Assembly: GCA_949372755.1 (NCBI GenBank)
Contig: CASIBO010000002.1
Span: 372,001 to 436,000, forward strand
DNA length: 64,000 bases
Direction of reading: 5' to 3'
DNA from: UBA9926 sp018645765
Lineage (GTDB): Bacteria > Pseudomonadota > Gammaproteobacteria > Pseudomonadales > Azotimanducaceae
The notes under the pieces were generated by a model. That model saw only the letters and a list, made by a program, of their open reading frames with translations. It made no database searches and was not told where the DNA came from. A program made the translations under genes and the position numbers. Below are positions 34,886 through 43,415 of the stretch, piece after piece; positions within the stretch are counted from its first letter, which is position 1, and each line of letters starts with the position of its first letter.

Positions 34886-35467
34886 TTATCCGGCTTTGAT
34901 TTGGAAGGTTTCTTCCGGTGTTAAAACATAGTCCAGCGGGATATCCCATGGGTTGGTGGAAAATGAGCATTGCTGAAAGCTGTGGGCGAGTCCGATTAAG
35001 ATTGGCCTTTTGGGCTCGGCCAAACAGCCCGCAAGGGTCCGGTCATAGTAGCCGCCGCCCATGCCCAATCGCGCGCCGTTTCGGTTAAAGCCGACCAGGG
35101 GCATAAAGAGGGCGTCATGTTGCAGCAAAGGGACCTCGCTTTGGGCATCCTGAATAGGTTCTAGGATTTTGTAGCGATTAGGATGAAAGCGGGTGGTTGG
35201 GCCAATGCGAGAAAATGTTAAGGATTGGTTCGAGACAATGGGTAACGTGCAGATGAGGCCAAGAACCAGGGCTTCTTGCAGGATCGGTAAGCCGGACAAC
35301 TCGCCGTCGTTTGGCCAGTAGGCGCCCAGGGTTCGAAAATTACGACTCGCAATCAGCAGGCCTGCGGACTGCGCAACGGCCTCTGCCGCCCGTTGTTGTG
35401 CAGCTTGGGTGAGGCCTCGGCGCTGACTGCGCAGGGTCTTTCTACTCACTTGGACCAAGGTGTCCAA
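34886..35467 (-). CDS. ygfA: 5-formyltetrahydrofolate cyclo-ligase
   Basis: This enzyme turns 5-formyl-THF back into 5,10-methenyl-THF with ATP, salvaging an inactive folate. The 193-residue product begins VSRKTLRSQRRGL and has the signature GARLGMGGGYYDRTL near the C-terminal third. In E. coli it lies directly after 6S RNA (ssrS-ygfA), as here. The glycine cleavage genes nearby produce the same folate pool. Confidence 0.94.
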   Translation of the reverse strand: MDTLVQVSRKTLRSQRRGLTQAAQQRAAEAVAQSAGLLIASRNFRTLGAYWPNDGELSGLPILQEALVLGLICTLPIVSNQSLTFSRIGPTTRFHPNRYKILEPIQDAQSEVPLLQHDALFMPLVGFNRNGARLGMGGGYYDRTLAGCLAEPKRPILIGLAHSFQQCSFSTNPWDIPLDYVLTPEETFQIKAG

Positions 35468-35544
35468 TCTCCTTGCTGTTTTTGATAGATCAGGTCTTCA
35501 AAGCTTGAATGGTCGTGATAACCATGGTCGTGCTCGAACGGATG

Positions 35545-35720
35545 ACGCCCCAAGTTGCCGCTGTCTGAAAGGCCCTTGAACCCTGCGGTTCAAGACGGTG
35601 GTCTCCAACGACCCGAAGGCTCCCCGCAAAACGGATATGCGCACAAGTATCGAAAAAAGACCCCCTAGCGGTCGCTTAAAGGGTCGAGGACATATCGACT
35701 GGCAAACAACCCAGGGCGCG
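35545..35720 (-). ncRNA. ssrS: 6S RNA
   Basis: 6S RNA mimics an open promoter and binds sigma70 RNA polymerase in stationary phase. The minus strand holds CTTGAACCGCAGGGTTCAAG, which matches the conserved hairpin of E. coli 6S RNA, and the two ends pair (35714-35719 with 35545-35550). The length of about 176 bases is right. It sits between zapA and ygfA, exactly as in E. coli. The -10 lies seven bases upstream of the predicted 5' end. Ends are approximate. Confidence 0.9.
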
Positions 35721-35726
35721 GCCAAC

Positions 35727-35732
35727 AGTATA
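35727..35732 (-). promoter_or_regulatory. -10 box of 6S RNA
   Basis: TATACT on the minus strand lies seven bases before the predicted 5' end of 6S RNA. No good -35 box is seen. Confidence 0.6.
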
Positions 35733-35777
35733 ACAGTCTCCAGATGAAAGGCGCGACGGATTGTGCGCTAATCCGGG

Positions 35778-36098
35778 TTAGAGGTTGCTGGCCTTTAAAG
35801 CTTCAATCAAGGCATCAACGCGCTGCTCGCTGTGTTTAAGCACTTCGTGATTATCCACAAGCGATAGCTGTGAGTTTTGATGTTCTCGGTCTACGGACAA
35901 GAAATCGTTCGTAATGTTCAATGCGGCCATGACGGCAAGGCGGTCTAAGCCGAGCACGCTGCCGGACTTCTTAATCTCGCGCATCTTTTGATCCAGGTAG
36001 AAAGCCGAATCTCTTAACGCTTGAACCTCATCGGCAGGGCAGCTGACTTGGTAGTCTTTATCAAAAATAGAAACGGTTATGGTTTCAGACGTCGCCAT
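35778..36098 (-). CDS. zapA: Cell division protein ZapA
   Basis: ZapA binds and bundles FtsZ at the division ring. The 106-residue protein begins with VSIFDKDYQVSCP (conserved beta strand segment), then ALRDSAFYLDQKMREIKKSG and LDRLAVMAALNITNDFL, and ends in a coiled-coil. It follows the TIGR02449 small coiled-coil gene with a one-base gap and precedes 6S RNA, as in many Gammaproteobacteria. Confidence 0.95.
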   Translation of the reverse strand: MATSETITVSIFDKDYQVSCPADEVQALRDSAFYLDQKMREIKKSGSVLGLDRLAVMAALNITNDFLSVDREHQNSQLSLVDNHEVLKHSEQRVDALIEALKASNL

Positions 36099-36099
36099 C

Positions 36100-36297
36100 T
36101 TAGTCTTGCTCCAGAGATTTAAGTCGAAGAATCATGCCCTCAACTTTGCTTTTAACGGCTACATTACGTTCAAGGAGCTGTGCGCGTTCCTGAGTGAGAC
36201 GTTGATTGTCTGAACTGAGCTGTTGTTGCTTTGAAAGCAAAGCCTCGCAGAGTTGGGTCAGTTCGTCGAGTTTGGTTTCCAGGTCAGTCGGGCTCAA
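36100..36297 (-). CDS. TIGR02449 family small coiled-coil protein
   Basis: A 65-residue coiled-coil protein, found beside zapA in Gammaproteobacteria; its role in division is suspected but unproven. The TTG at 36297 is chosen as start because AAGGAG lies six bases upstream and homologues are 65-70 residues; a longer frame from 36408 runs into the ygfB side and is rejected. The body is heptad-like: LETKLDELTQLCEALLSKQQ, then a leucine-rich C-terminal half. It is upstream of zapA in one transcript. Confidence 0.83.
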   Translation of the reverse strand: MSPTDLETKLDELTQLCEALLSKQQQLSSDNQRLTQERAQLLERNVAVKSKVEGMILRLKSLEQD

Positions 36298-36436
36298 GAT
36301 GGGCTCCTTAGCGAATTCGTTAATATATAGGTCGGTTAGGACTAAGGTCAATTCAAAGCCAGCGCTGAGATGGTTGATCCTCGCCAGGAACAGGACTTTC
36401 TCATACAATAGGGGTGCGCATAATGGACAACCTTCG

Positions 36437-36970
36437 GTGAGCGACTCTATTACAGACTTATTGAAAGCGGCAGGCAGTGATTGTGGGCCCGCAGAATTTC
36501 ATGGCCAGATCGTCGCGCATGCCGCGCTGGCTGATAGGCGTCAAAAAAAGCTCCCGCAACAGACGGTCGCAGATTGGCTTGCGCTGACCTCGGTCAGCCA
36601 AGATTTGATGCAGGTCACTGCTGAGCTGCATCAGTCGGCGGTTGAAAGTTTAGAAGAATTTTCGGATTTTGATTTGACGCTCCTCTTGCCGGACGACGAT
36701 GCGCCAATGGATGAGCGATTTTCTGAATTGACCTGTTGGTGTAGCGGATTCTTACATGGGCTGGGCGTGGCGCAGCACGCCGAAGGCTTGTTGGCGCAGC
36801 CGGATATTCGAGAAATGCTCGAGGATCTTGCTGCAATCGCTCGGTCGTTGGCCCCAGTTCCCGACTCCGAAGACAATGAAAGCGATTTTATGGAGATCCT
36901 TGAATACATTCGCGTGGTGGTTTTGACGATCGCAATCGACGCGGAACCCAGCCCAAGCAGGCCCGCATAG
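36437..36970 (+). CDS. ygfB: UPF0149 family protein YgfB
   Basis: A 177-residue mostly helical protein of the YgfB/UPF0149 family, known as a regulator of alginate and ampDh3 expression in Pseudomonas and otherwise of unclear function. Family signatures are PAEFHGQIVAHAAL near the N-terminus, LTLLLPDDDAPMDER, WCSGFLHGLGV and DFMEILEYIRVVVL. The GTG at 36437 is the first start that gives a family-like N-terminus; it has a weak ribosome-binding site. It is divergent from the zapA operon. pepP, the usual next gene, is missing; a Ubi hydroxylase follows instead. Confidence 0.85.
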   Translation: MSDSITDLLKAAGSDCGPAEFHGQIVAHAALADRRQKKLPQQTVADWLALTSVSQDLMQVTAELHQSAVESLEEFSDFDLTLLLPDDDAPMDERFSELTCWCSGFLHGLGVAQHAEGLLAQPDIREMLEDLAAIARSLAPVPDSEDNESDFMEILEYIRVVVLTIAIDAEPSPSRPA

Positions 36971-37016
36971 CATGAAGCCGAGCTCATGAGTTGCCCCGTT
37001 TGTCAGGAGCCTGATC

Positions 37017-38195
37017 ATGGTGCGATATGATTTTGTCATTGCTGGCGCCGGCCTCGTTGGACTTTCGGCGGCCTTGGCGTTAACGCGCCAAGGGTTAAAG
37101 GGCCTGATCTTTGATCACGGGTTAGCGCCAAGTGGTGCCAGTGCAACAACTCAGGTTCTGGGGCTTGACCGATCCCCTAGGGTGAGCGCCATCAATCCCG
37201 TCTCGGTCAACTTTCTCACACAATTGGGGGTTGACCCGGCGTTTTTTGATCAAGCGGGTTGTGCCGTTTCAGGCATGACGGTTTGGGACGGTGATGGCAG
37301 CGGTGAACTGTCATTGCCGTCCGCAGGTTATATCATTGAAAATCATCGGTTACTGAACGCAGTATTCAACGCGATTTGCCAGCCATCGATTGCTGAGGCG
37401 CTGACGCAACAGTTTGAAGTGGGCATTGTTGATCTTCAGCAGGATGACGCGACGGTGTCGATCACCCTGACAACGGGCGAGACAATTGAAAGCGGGCTTT
37501 TGATTGGGGCGGATGGCAGTGCCTCGCGCACACGGGACTTGCTGGGCATTCGAAGCGTTGCCTGGCGCTATGATCAAACGGCGTTGGTGTGCGTCTCAGA
37601 AACGGCTTTGCCGCACCAAGGCATTGCGCGACAAAGTTTTACCCCAGAGGGGCCATTGGCCTTTTTACCGTTACCGGAGCCGAATCATAGCGTGCTCGTT
37701 TGGTCGTCGACCCAGGCGCAAGCGCAACTGAGCTGCAGCGACAAAGAATTTTCGGCGATGGTTTCGGTGCATAGTGCGCGCCCTTTAGGCTCCGTGACGG
37801 CGATCGGCGCGCGCGCCGTTTTTCCGCTTCAACAGCAGCATGCGATCCGCTATACAAAAGGCCGGTCGGTCTTAGTGGGTGACGCCGCCCACAGCATTCA
37901 TCCGCTGGCTGGGCAAGGATTAAACTTAGGGTTTGCAGACGTCATTGGCCTATCACAAGCCATCGAGAATTTAAGACTCGATCAAAGACAGTCATTGAGC
38001 GAGGCGCTTAGGCGCTATGAGGCGCAGCGTCGCCCCGTCAACTTAAGAATGACCGCCGCGACAGATCTGCTCAAACGCGTGTTTGATCCCCCAAGTCCTT
38101 TGCTGAGACTGGCGCGAAGCACGGGCATGCGATGGTTGCAGGATCAGACCCGCTTAAAAGAAGCGCTCAGCTTGGCCGCAGCAGGGCATCTGTAA
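37017..38195 (+). CDS. FAD-dependent ubiquinone-type monooxygenase (UbiI/UbiH family)
   Basis: Such enzymes hydroxylate the aromatic ring of ubiquinone precursors. The 392-residue protein has the FAD-binding motif DFVIAGAGLVGLSAAL at residues 5-20, the second motif LLIGADGSASRTRDLLG and the third motif GDAAHSIHPLAGQGLNLG. Its place, before gcvT and after ygfB, corresponds to ubiI (visC) in relatives, but ubiH is not next to it, so the hydroxylation position (C5, C1 or C6) is not certain. A single such gene in this region may mean a broader enzyme, or the others lie elsewhere. Confidence 0.88.
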   Translation: MVRYDFVIAGAGLVGLSAALALTRQGLKGLIFDHGLAPSGASATTQVLGLDRSPRVSAINPVSVNFLTQLGVDPAFFDQAGCAVSGMTVWDGDGSGELSLPSAGYIIENHRLLNAVFNAICQPSIAEALTQQFEVGIVDLQQDDATVSITLTTGETIESGLLIGADGSASRTRDLLGIRSVAWRYDQTALVCVSETALPHQGIARQSFTPEGPLAFLPLPEPNHSVLVWSSTQAQAQLSCSDKEFSAMVSVHSARPLGSVTAIGARAVFPLQQQHAIRYTKGRSVLVGDAAHSIHPLAGQGLNLGFADVIGLSQAIENLRLDQRQSLSEALRRYEAQRRPVNLRMTAATDLLKRVFDPPSPLLRLARSTGMRWLQDQTRLKEALSLAAAGHL

Positions 38196-38265
38196 TCCGT
38201 GCCGACATGAAGAAAATTTCTAGTGAAGCTGATTTAGTTTCGGCGTCAGCCCGATCGAAACTGGT

Positions 38266-38271
38266 TACAAT
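38266..38271 (+). promoter_or_regulatory. Candidate -10 box in front of gcvT
   Basis: TACAAT lies 24 bases before the gcvT ATG. The best -35 match (GCGTCA, 17 bases upstream) is poor. The gap before gcvT is only 99 bases, too short for a tandem glycine riboswitch, and none is seen. Confidence 0.3.
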
Positions 38272-38294
38272 ACAGCGCCTGTGAAGGATGGCTC

Positions 38295-39380
38295 ATGCTT
38301 AAGAAAACGTGTCTCAACTCATGCCACATTGATGCGGGCGGAAAAATGGTGGATTTTGGGGGCTGGGAAATGCCTATTCACTATGGCTCTCAGTTGGATG
38401 AGCATCACTGGGTCCGCGAGTCTGCAGGCATGTTTGATGTCTCCCACATGACGGTCATTGATATTCTTGGCTTGGAGGCCAAGCCGTTCCTTCGAAAATT
38501 GTTGGCCAATGATGTTGACCGATTAAAGGCTTCGGGTCAGGCCCTATATAGCGCCATGCTGAATCATGAGGGTGGGGTCCTGGATGATTTGATCGTTTAT
38601 CGATTGACTGAGGGGTATCGTCTGGTTGTGAATTGCGCCACGCGCGAAAAAGATCTGGCCTGGATCAGGGCGTGTTCCGAAGCCTTTGAGGTGGTTGTCG
38701 CAACGCCCGCGCAGTTGTCGATTCTTGCCGTGCAAGGCCCGGAAGCGCTCAGCATCTTGCAGTCTGTTCTTGATCCAGCACAAGCGCGTTTGCTCAGCCA
38801 ATTGGCCGTGTTTGAAAGTGGCTTTGTGGGCGATTGGTTTTTTGCCCGTACGGGGTATACCGGCGAGCAGGGCGCCGAAATTATTCTACCGAACGCTGGC
38901 GCTGAGGCGCTTTGGCAGGCTTTGTTGGCGGGTGGCGTTCGCCCCATTGGCCTGGGTGCGCGAGACACCTTGCGGCTCGAAGCGGGCATGAATCTATATG
39001 GCAACGATATGGATGAAGGGGTGTCCCCGCTTGCCTGTAACATGGCCTGGACAGTGGTTCATAACGACCGAAATTTCATTGGGGAAGCGGCTGTGCAAGC
39101 TGCGCGAGCCGCTCGCGTGCAGCCGCGTTTGATTGGGGTGATCCTAAAAGAGCGGGGCGTGCCTCGAGTCCATTATCCGGTTTATAGCGGGGACGCATGT
39201 GTTGGGGCGCTGACCAGTGGGGCCTTCTCGCCGACCTTACAGAGCGGCATTGGGTTTGCGCGAGTCTCCGCAACAACCCAGCCCATGTTTGTTGAAATTC
39301 GGGGAAAACGACTACCGCTAGAACCCGTCTCACTACCGTTCGTGCGGCACGGCAAGCCCGTTTACACCGTAATTTCGTAA
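38295..39380 (+). CDS. gcvT: Glycine cleavage system T protein
   Basis: GcvT (aminomethyltransferase) releases ammonia from the aminomethyl-lipoyl arm and forms 5,10-methylene-THF. The 361-residue product has MVDFGGWEMPIHYGSQLDEH near residue 18, MFDVSHMTV, RTGYTGEQGAEI and a folate-site segment LGARDTLRLEAGMNLYG. It heads the complete gcvT-gcvH-gcvPA-gcvPB operon. The preceding gene is the Ubi-type monooxygenase, and T follows it by 99 bases. Confidence 0.97.
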   Translation: MLKKTCLNSCHIDAGGKMVDFGGWEMPIHYGSQLDEHHWVRESAGMFDVSHMTVIDILGLEAKPFLRKLLANDVDRLKASGQALYSAMLNHEGGVLDDLIVYRLTEGYRLVVNCATREKDLAWIRACSEAFEVVVATPAQLSILAVQGPEALSILQSVLDPAQARLLSQLAVFESGFVGDWFFARTGYTGEQGAEIILPNAGAEALWQALLAGGVRPIGLGARDTLRLEAGMNLYGNDMDEGVSPLACNMAWTVVHNDRNFIGEAAVQAARAARVQPRLIGVILKERGVPRVHYPVYSGDACVGALTSGAFSPTLQSGIGFARVSATTQPMFVEIRGKRLPLEPVSLPFVRHGKPVYTVIS

Positions 39381-39407
39381 AAGATCACAATATGAGGAAT
39401 CTAGATC

Positions 39408-39803
39408 ATGGCTGAAACCCGAGACAATGTTCGTTATCTGGCATCCCATGAGTGGGCGCGATTGGAAGCTGATGGCACCGTGACGGTTGGCATCAGTGAT
39501 CACGCGCAGGATGCCCTGGGAGACGTGGTCTTTGTTGAATTACCGGAGATAGGTCGAACGGTGCAGGTGGGCGAGGAAGTGGCTGTTGTCGAGTCTGTCA
39601 AAGCGGCCTCTGATATTTATGCGCCGGTTGCCGGCACGATTATTGGCTTTAATGACGTGCTGGATGCTGCGCCGGAAACGGTCAACGAGGCGCCCTTCGA
39701 CGGCGGCTGGTTTTTTAAGCTGCAGCCTGCTGATGACAAGGCGTTGAATGAACTTCTGACACCAGCGGACTATCGGGCGCTCTGCGCGGCGGACGATCAC
39801 TAA
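39408..39803 (+). CDS. gcvH: Glycine cleavage system H protein
   Basis: GcvH carries the lipoyl arm that shuttles the aminomethyl group between P, T and L proteins. The 131-residue product has the lipoylation site VVESVKAASDIYAP (the lysine at position 65 or so) and NEAPFDGGWFFKL. Length is typical. It is 27 bases after gcvT and 19 bases before gcvPA. Confidence 0.97.
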   Translation: MAETRDNVRYLASHEWARLEADGTVTVGISDHAQDALGDVVFVELPEIGRTVQVGEEVAVVESVKAASDIYAPVAGTIIGFNDVLDAAPETVNEAPFDGGWFFKLQPADDKALNELLTPADYRALCAADDH

Positions 39804-39822
39804 TTTTTTGAGGAAACCCTAG

Positions 39823-41193
39823 ATGCCCTTTATCCCCCACACGGCATTAGACGAGCAAGAAATGTTAGGCGCCATCGGAGTGCCCAATATCGATGCGTTG
39901 TTTGATGAAATCCCTGGAAATCTGCGCGGTGCAACCTTAACCGAGGTGCCCTCGGGCATCTCCGAGATGGCGCTGCAGCGGTTGATGGACCAACGGGCGC
40001 GACTCGACGAAGTTGACTTGAGCTTTTTAGGCGCAGGCGCCTACGAGCACCATATCCCGGCGGCAGTATGGGACTTGGTGGGCCGCGGTGAATTCATGAC
40101 AGCCTACACGCCTTACCAGGCCGAAGCCTCTCAGGGTACGTTGCAATTGATTTACGAATTTCAAACCATGATGACCCGGCTCACGGCAATGGATGTCGCC
40201 AATGCCTCGGTCTATGACGGCGCAACCGCCTTGGCGGAGGCCATGTTGATGGCGGTTCGAGCCAATAAAACCAACAAAAGCAATCGGATTGTGGTCGCGG
40301 GTAACCTTAACCCCAATTATCATGCGGTTTGCCACACGATTGTTAAAAATCAGGGTTTGATCCTCGATGTGCTCGAGTACGATCCCAGTTCAGGCTGCCT
40401 ACCCGGATCGGTCGGTGCGGCGCTAGACGATGCGGCCGCGTTGGTCATCAGTTATCCGAATTTTTTTGGAGGTCTCGATGACGTCGACTATTTGACAGAT
40501 CAGGCCGCAAGCGCCGGCGCGCTGGTGATTGGGGTCGTCAATCCAACGGCCTTGGCGCTGATTAAGCCGCCCGGTGAATGGGGCGCTCGGGGCGCCGACA
40601 TTGCCGTTGGGGAGGGTCAACCCCTGGGTATACCGCTCGCGTCCGGAGGCCCGTATTTGGGCTTTATGTGTTGTCGACAGCAATTTGTGCGACAGATGCC
40701 GGGTCGGATTATTGGCCGAACGGTAGACCAAACAGGTCAGCCTGGCTATACCCTGACATTGCAAGCCCGGGAGCAGCATATTCGTCGAGGTAAAGCGACC
40801 TCTAATATCTGCACCAATCAAGGGTTGTTGGTGACTGCGGCGACGATTTATATGAGTTTGCTGGGCAATGAGGGCTTGCGTCAGGTGGCGCTAACCGCCC
40901 ATGCAGGGATCAATGCGTTAACGGATTTAGCCTGCCAAATTGACGGTGTCACGGTGCCCTTTAGCGGGCCTGTGTTTCATGAGCGGGTTCTGGCATTGCC
41001 AGTTGATGCCAGTCGGGTCGTTGACAAGATGGCCGTTCGCGGGGTTCTGCCCGGTCTTGCGCTGGGAGATTGGGTAACTGGGATGGCGCATTGTCTTTTG
41101 GTGAATGTGACCGAAACGAAAACCGCGGCAGATATTGACCTGTTTGCGCGTTTGTTGGCTGAGGTGATCGAGGAGGTCAAAGCAACATGTTGA
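39823..41193 (+). CDS. gcvPA: Glycine dehydrogenase (decarboxylating) subunit 1
   Basis: This is the N-terminal half of the P protein as a separate subunit. With subunit 2 it decarboxylates glycine and passes the aminomethyl group to GcvH. The 456-residue protein has FLGAGAYEHHIPAAV, TAYTPYQAEASQGTLQLIYE and ASVYDGATALAEA, all typical of GcvPA. It overlaps the start of gcvPB by seven bases, which suggests coupled synthesis in equal amounts. In E. coli-type relatives P is one fused chain of about 950 residues. Confidence 0.96.
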   Translation: MPFIPHTALDEQEMLGAIGVPNIDALFDEIPGNLRGATLTEVPSGISEMALQRLMDQRARLDEVDLSFLGAGAYEHHIPAAVWDLVGRGEFMTAYTPYQAEASQGTLQLIYEFQTMMTRLTAMDVANASVYDGATALAEAMLMAVRANKTNKSNRIVVAGNLNPNYHAVCHTIVKNQGLILDVLEYDPSSGCLPGSVGAALDDAAALVISYPNFFGGLDDVDYLTDQAASAGALVIGVVNPTALALIKPPGEWGARGADIAVGEGQPLGIPLASGGPYLGFMCCRQQFVRQMPGRIIGRTVDQTGQPGYTLTLQAREQHIRRGKATSNICTNQGLLVTAATIYMSLLGNEGLRQVALTAHAGINALTDLACQIDGVTVPFSGPVFHERVLALPVDASRVVDKMAVRGVLPGLALGDWVTGMAHCLLVNVTETKTAADIDLFARLLAEVIEEVKATC

Positions 41194-42650
41194 TTTACGA
41201 GCACAGTCGGCCGGGTCGAATGGCCAGAGCCCAGTATGTTGCCGCCGAAGGGGTTTCACCCGAGCTGGCGAATGACCTAGGGGTTCACGCGCGATCGAGC
41301 ACCCTCGGGCTGCCGGAAGTGTCTGAACTGGAAGTGGTCCGGCATTACACCAACCTGTCGTCCAAGAACTTTGCCATTGATAAACAGTTTTACCCGCTTG
41401 GTTCTTGCACGATGAAATACAATCCGCGGGGCGCCCATGCGGTCGCAAGTATCCCGGGATTTCTCAAACGACATCCGCTGGCGCCACTCGCCAACAGCCA
41501 AGGATACTTGTCGTGCGCTTATGAACTGCAAAACTACCTTAAAGATGTGACTGGCATGCAGGCGGTATCACTCACCCCCATGGCGGGTGCCCAAGGCGAA
41601 TTTGCTGGGGTTGCGATGATTCGGGCCTATCATCAAAAGCGCGGCGATCACGACCGGGTTGAAATTCTGGTGCCAGAAGCCGCTCACGGTACAAACCCGG
41701 CAACTGCGGTCATGTGTGGTTTCGTGGTGCGAGAAATCCCCGTGACAAAAGAAGGGGATGTGGATCTTGAGGCGCTCAAGGCTGCGGTTGGTCCAAGAAC
41801 CGCCGGGCTCATGATGACCAATCCATCAACCTGTGGTGTCTTTGAGCGCCAGATCCAGGAAATTGCGGAGACCGTGCACGAGGCCGGTGGGCTTTTGTAT
41901 TACGATGGCGCGAACTTGAATGCGATCTTGGGCAAAGTGCGACCTGGGGATATGGGATTTGATGTCTTGCACATGAATCTTCATAAAACCTTTGCGACGC
42001 CCCACGGTGGTGGTGGCCCTGGTTCGGGTCCGGTGGGTGTGGGCGCGCGTCTGGCGCCGTTTTTACCAACGCCAACGGTTGGCATGGATGAAGATGGCAC
42101 CTATCGCTGGTTGGATCAGAAGGACATTCCCGATACGATCGGCCGATTATCGAGTTTTATGGGCAATGCCGGTATTTTGCTCAGAGCCTACGCCTATGCT
42201 CGCCTGCTCGGTGCCGAGGGCATGAATCGCGTGGGAGAATACGCAACGCTCAATGCGAATTATCTGGCGAAGTCTTTGGAGAAGGCGGGCTACGCCTTGG
42301 CTTATCCCGCGCGCCGTGCGACCCATGAATTCATTGTCACCCTCGCGAGCGAAGCCAAGCACCAACACGTCACGGCAATGGATTTTGCAAAACGTTTGCT
42401 GGACTATGGGTATCATGCCCCAACAACCTACTTTCCGTTATTGGTCCCCGAGTGTTTGTTGATTGAGCCGACAGAAACCGAGTCAAAAGCAGAAATTGAC
42501 GGTTTTGTCGCGGCGATGACCCAGATTCGTCAAGAAGCGATGACCGACTCGGCGCTGGTGACGACGGCGCCGCATACTTTACCCGTCACGCGCTTGGATG
42601 ATGTTAAGGCCGCTCGGGATTTGGACTTGGCGTTTAAGGTTACCGCTTAA
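41187..42650 (+). CDS. gcvPB: Glycine dehydrogenase (decarboxylating) subunit 2
   Basis: Second subunit of the split P protein, holding the PLP cofactor. The 487-residue product has FYPLGSCTMKYNPR near residue 69, PEAAHGTNPATA, and the PLP-lysine segment MNLHKTFATPHGGGGPGSGP. Substrate binding needs both subunits. It ends the gcv operon and shares the stop tetranucleotide TTAA with the convergent HAD gene (42647-42650). Confidence 0.96.
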   Translation: MLIYEHSRPGRMARAQYVAAEGVSPELANDLGVHARSSTLGLPEVSELEVVRHYTNLSSKNFAIDKQFYPLGSCTMKYNPRGAHAVASIPGFLKRHPLAPLANSQGYLSCAYELQNYLKDVTGMQAVSLTPMAGAQGEFAGVAMIRAYHQKRGDHDRVEILVPEAAHGTNPATAVMCGFVVREIPVTKEGDVDLEALKAAVGPRTAGLMMTNPSTCGVFERQIQEIAETVHEAGGLLYYDGANLNAILGKVRPGDMGFDVLHMNLHKTFATPHGGGGPGSGPVGVGARLAPFLPTPTVGMDEDGTYRWLDQKDIPDTIGRLSSFMGNAGILLRAYAYARLLGAEGMNRVGEYATLNANYLAKSLEKAGYALAYPARRATHEFIVTLASEAKHQHVTAMDFAKRLLDYGYHAPTTYFPLLVPECLLIEPTETESKAEIDGFVAAMTQIRQEAMTDSALVTTAPHTLPVTRLDDVKAARDLDLAFKVTA

Positions 42651-43315
42651 ACGCCGATAGGTCCCCTCAGGCTGATAATAGGCCAATCATGGGCCTCAGC
42701 GTGGGCTCGTAGCACGGGATCCGGATCGACACAGACGGGGTGATCGACCTGTTGCAGCAAGGGCAGATCATTACGGCTGTCGGAATAAAAAGTGCTGCCT
42801 TGCAGGGTGAAGGGTTTATCTTCTAACCAAAGCGCAAGTCGATCGACTTTGCCCTGACCCAGGGTTGCTATGCCCGGCACTTTACCGGTGTATTGACCCT
42901 TTTTGACTTCAGCAACAGGTGCGAGCAGGGTGTCGACGCCGAGTGCTGAGACGATGGGGCGCGTAATGAAATCAAGGGTTGCGGTAATCACCATGACAAA
43001 ATCGCCTTGCGTCTGATGCTCCGCGATTAAAGCCCGTCCTTTTGGTAAAATGATCGGCTCGATGACCGTTGCCATAAACTCACTGTGTAGGATCTCTAAG
43101 GTTTGCCGTGGAATACGCGCCAGTGGCGCGCAGGAAAATGCCAAGTAACTTGCAACATCAAGCTGACCGTCGCGATATTGCTGATAAAAACGATCATTTT
43201 CGGTTTTAAATTGCGCGCCGTCGACCAAGGCCTTTGAAACGAGAAATTCGCCCCAAGCATGATCACTGTCGCCGCTCAGCAGCGTTTCATCAAGGTCAAA
43301 AATAGCCAGGGGCAA
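42647..43315 (-). CDS. HAD-superfamily IB hydrolase (SerB-like)
   Basis: A phosphatase of the HAD IB group that includes phosphoserine phosphatase; the substrate is unknown. The start is a TTG at 43315 with AGGAG seven bases upstream, giving 222 residues that begin right before the nucleophile motif AIFDLDETLLSGDSDHAW (Asp at positions 6 and 8). Other motifs are VMVITATLDF and YSDSRNDLPLL (metal-binding). The frame open upstream to 43414 has no homology. It is divergent from rppH as in pseudomonads (gene pair next to rppH-ptsP). Confidence 0.87.
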   Translation of the reverse strand: MPLAIFDLDETLLSGDSDHAWGEFLVSKALVDGAQFKTENDRFYQQYRDGQLDVASYLAFSCAPLARIPRQTLEILHSEFMATVIEPIILPKGRALIAEHQTQGDFVMVITATLDFITRPIVSALGVDTLLAPVAEVKKGQYTGKVPGIATLGQGKVDRLALWLEDKPFTLQGSTFYSDSRNDLPLLQQVDHPVCVDPDPVLRAHAEAHDWPIISLRGPIGV

Positions 43316-43415
43316 AAGCGGTCTCCTCTCGATTGCGGGGGTGATCCATGGTATAGGTGCATCAGTCGCCAAAAGACGGCTGGTTAAAGTATAGGGTGTC
43401 TGGGAACAAATCAAT

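Noticed and set aside
35498..35725. Minus-strand 75-residue frame
   Set aside because: It lies inside 6S RNA and has no protein homology; the RNA explains the sequence.
36298..36408. Longer N-terminus of the zapA-linked coiled-coil protein
   Set aside because: Homologues are 65-70 residues, and TTG at 36297 has AAGGAG at ideal spacing.
38196..38294. Glycine riboswitch before gcvT
   Set aside because: The gap is only 99 bases and shows no tandem aptamer pattern.
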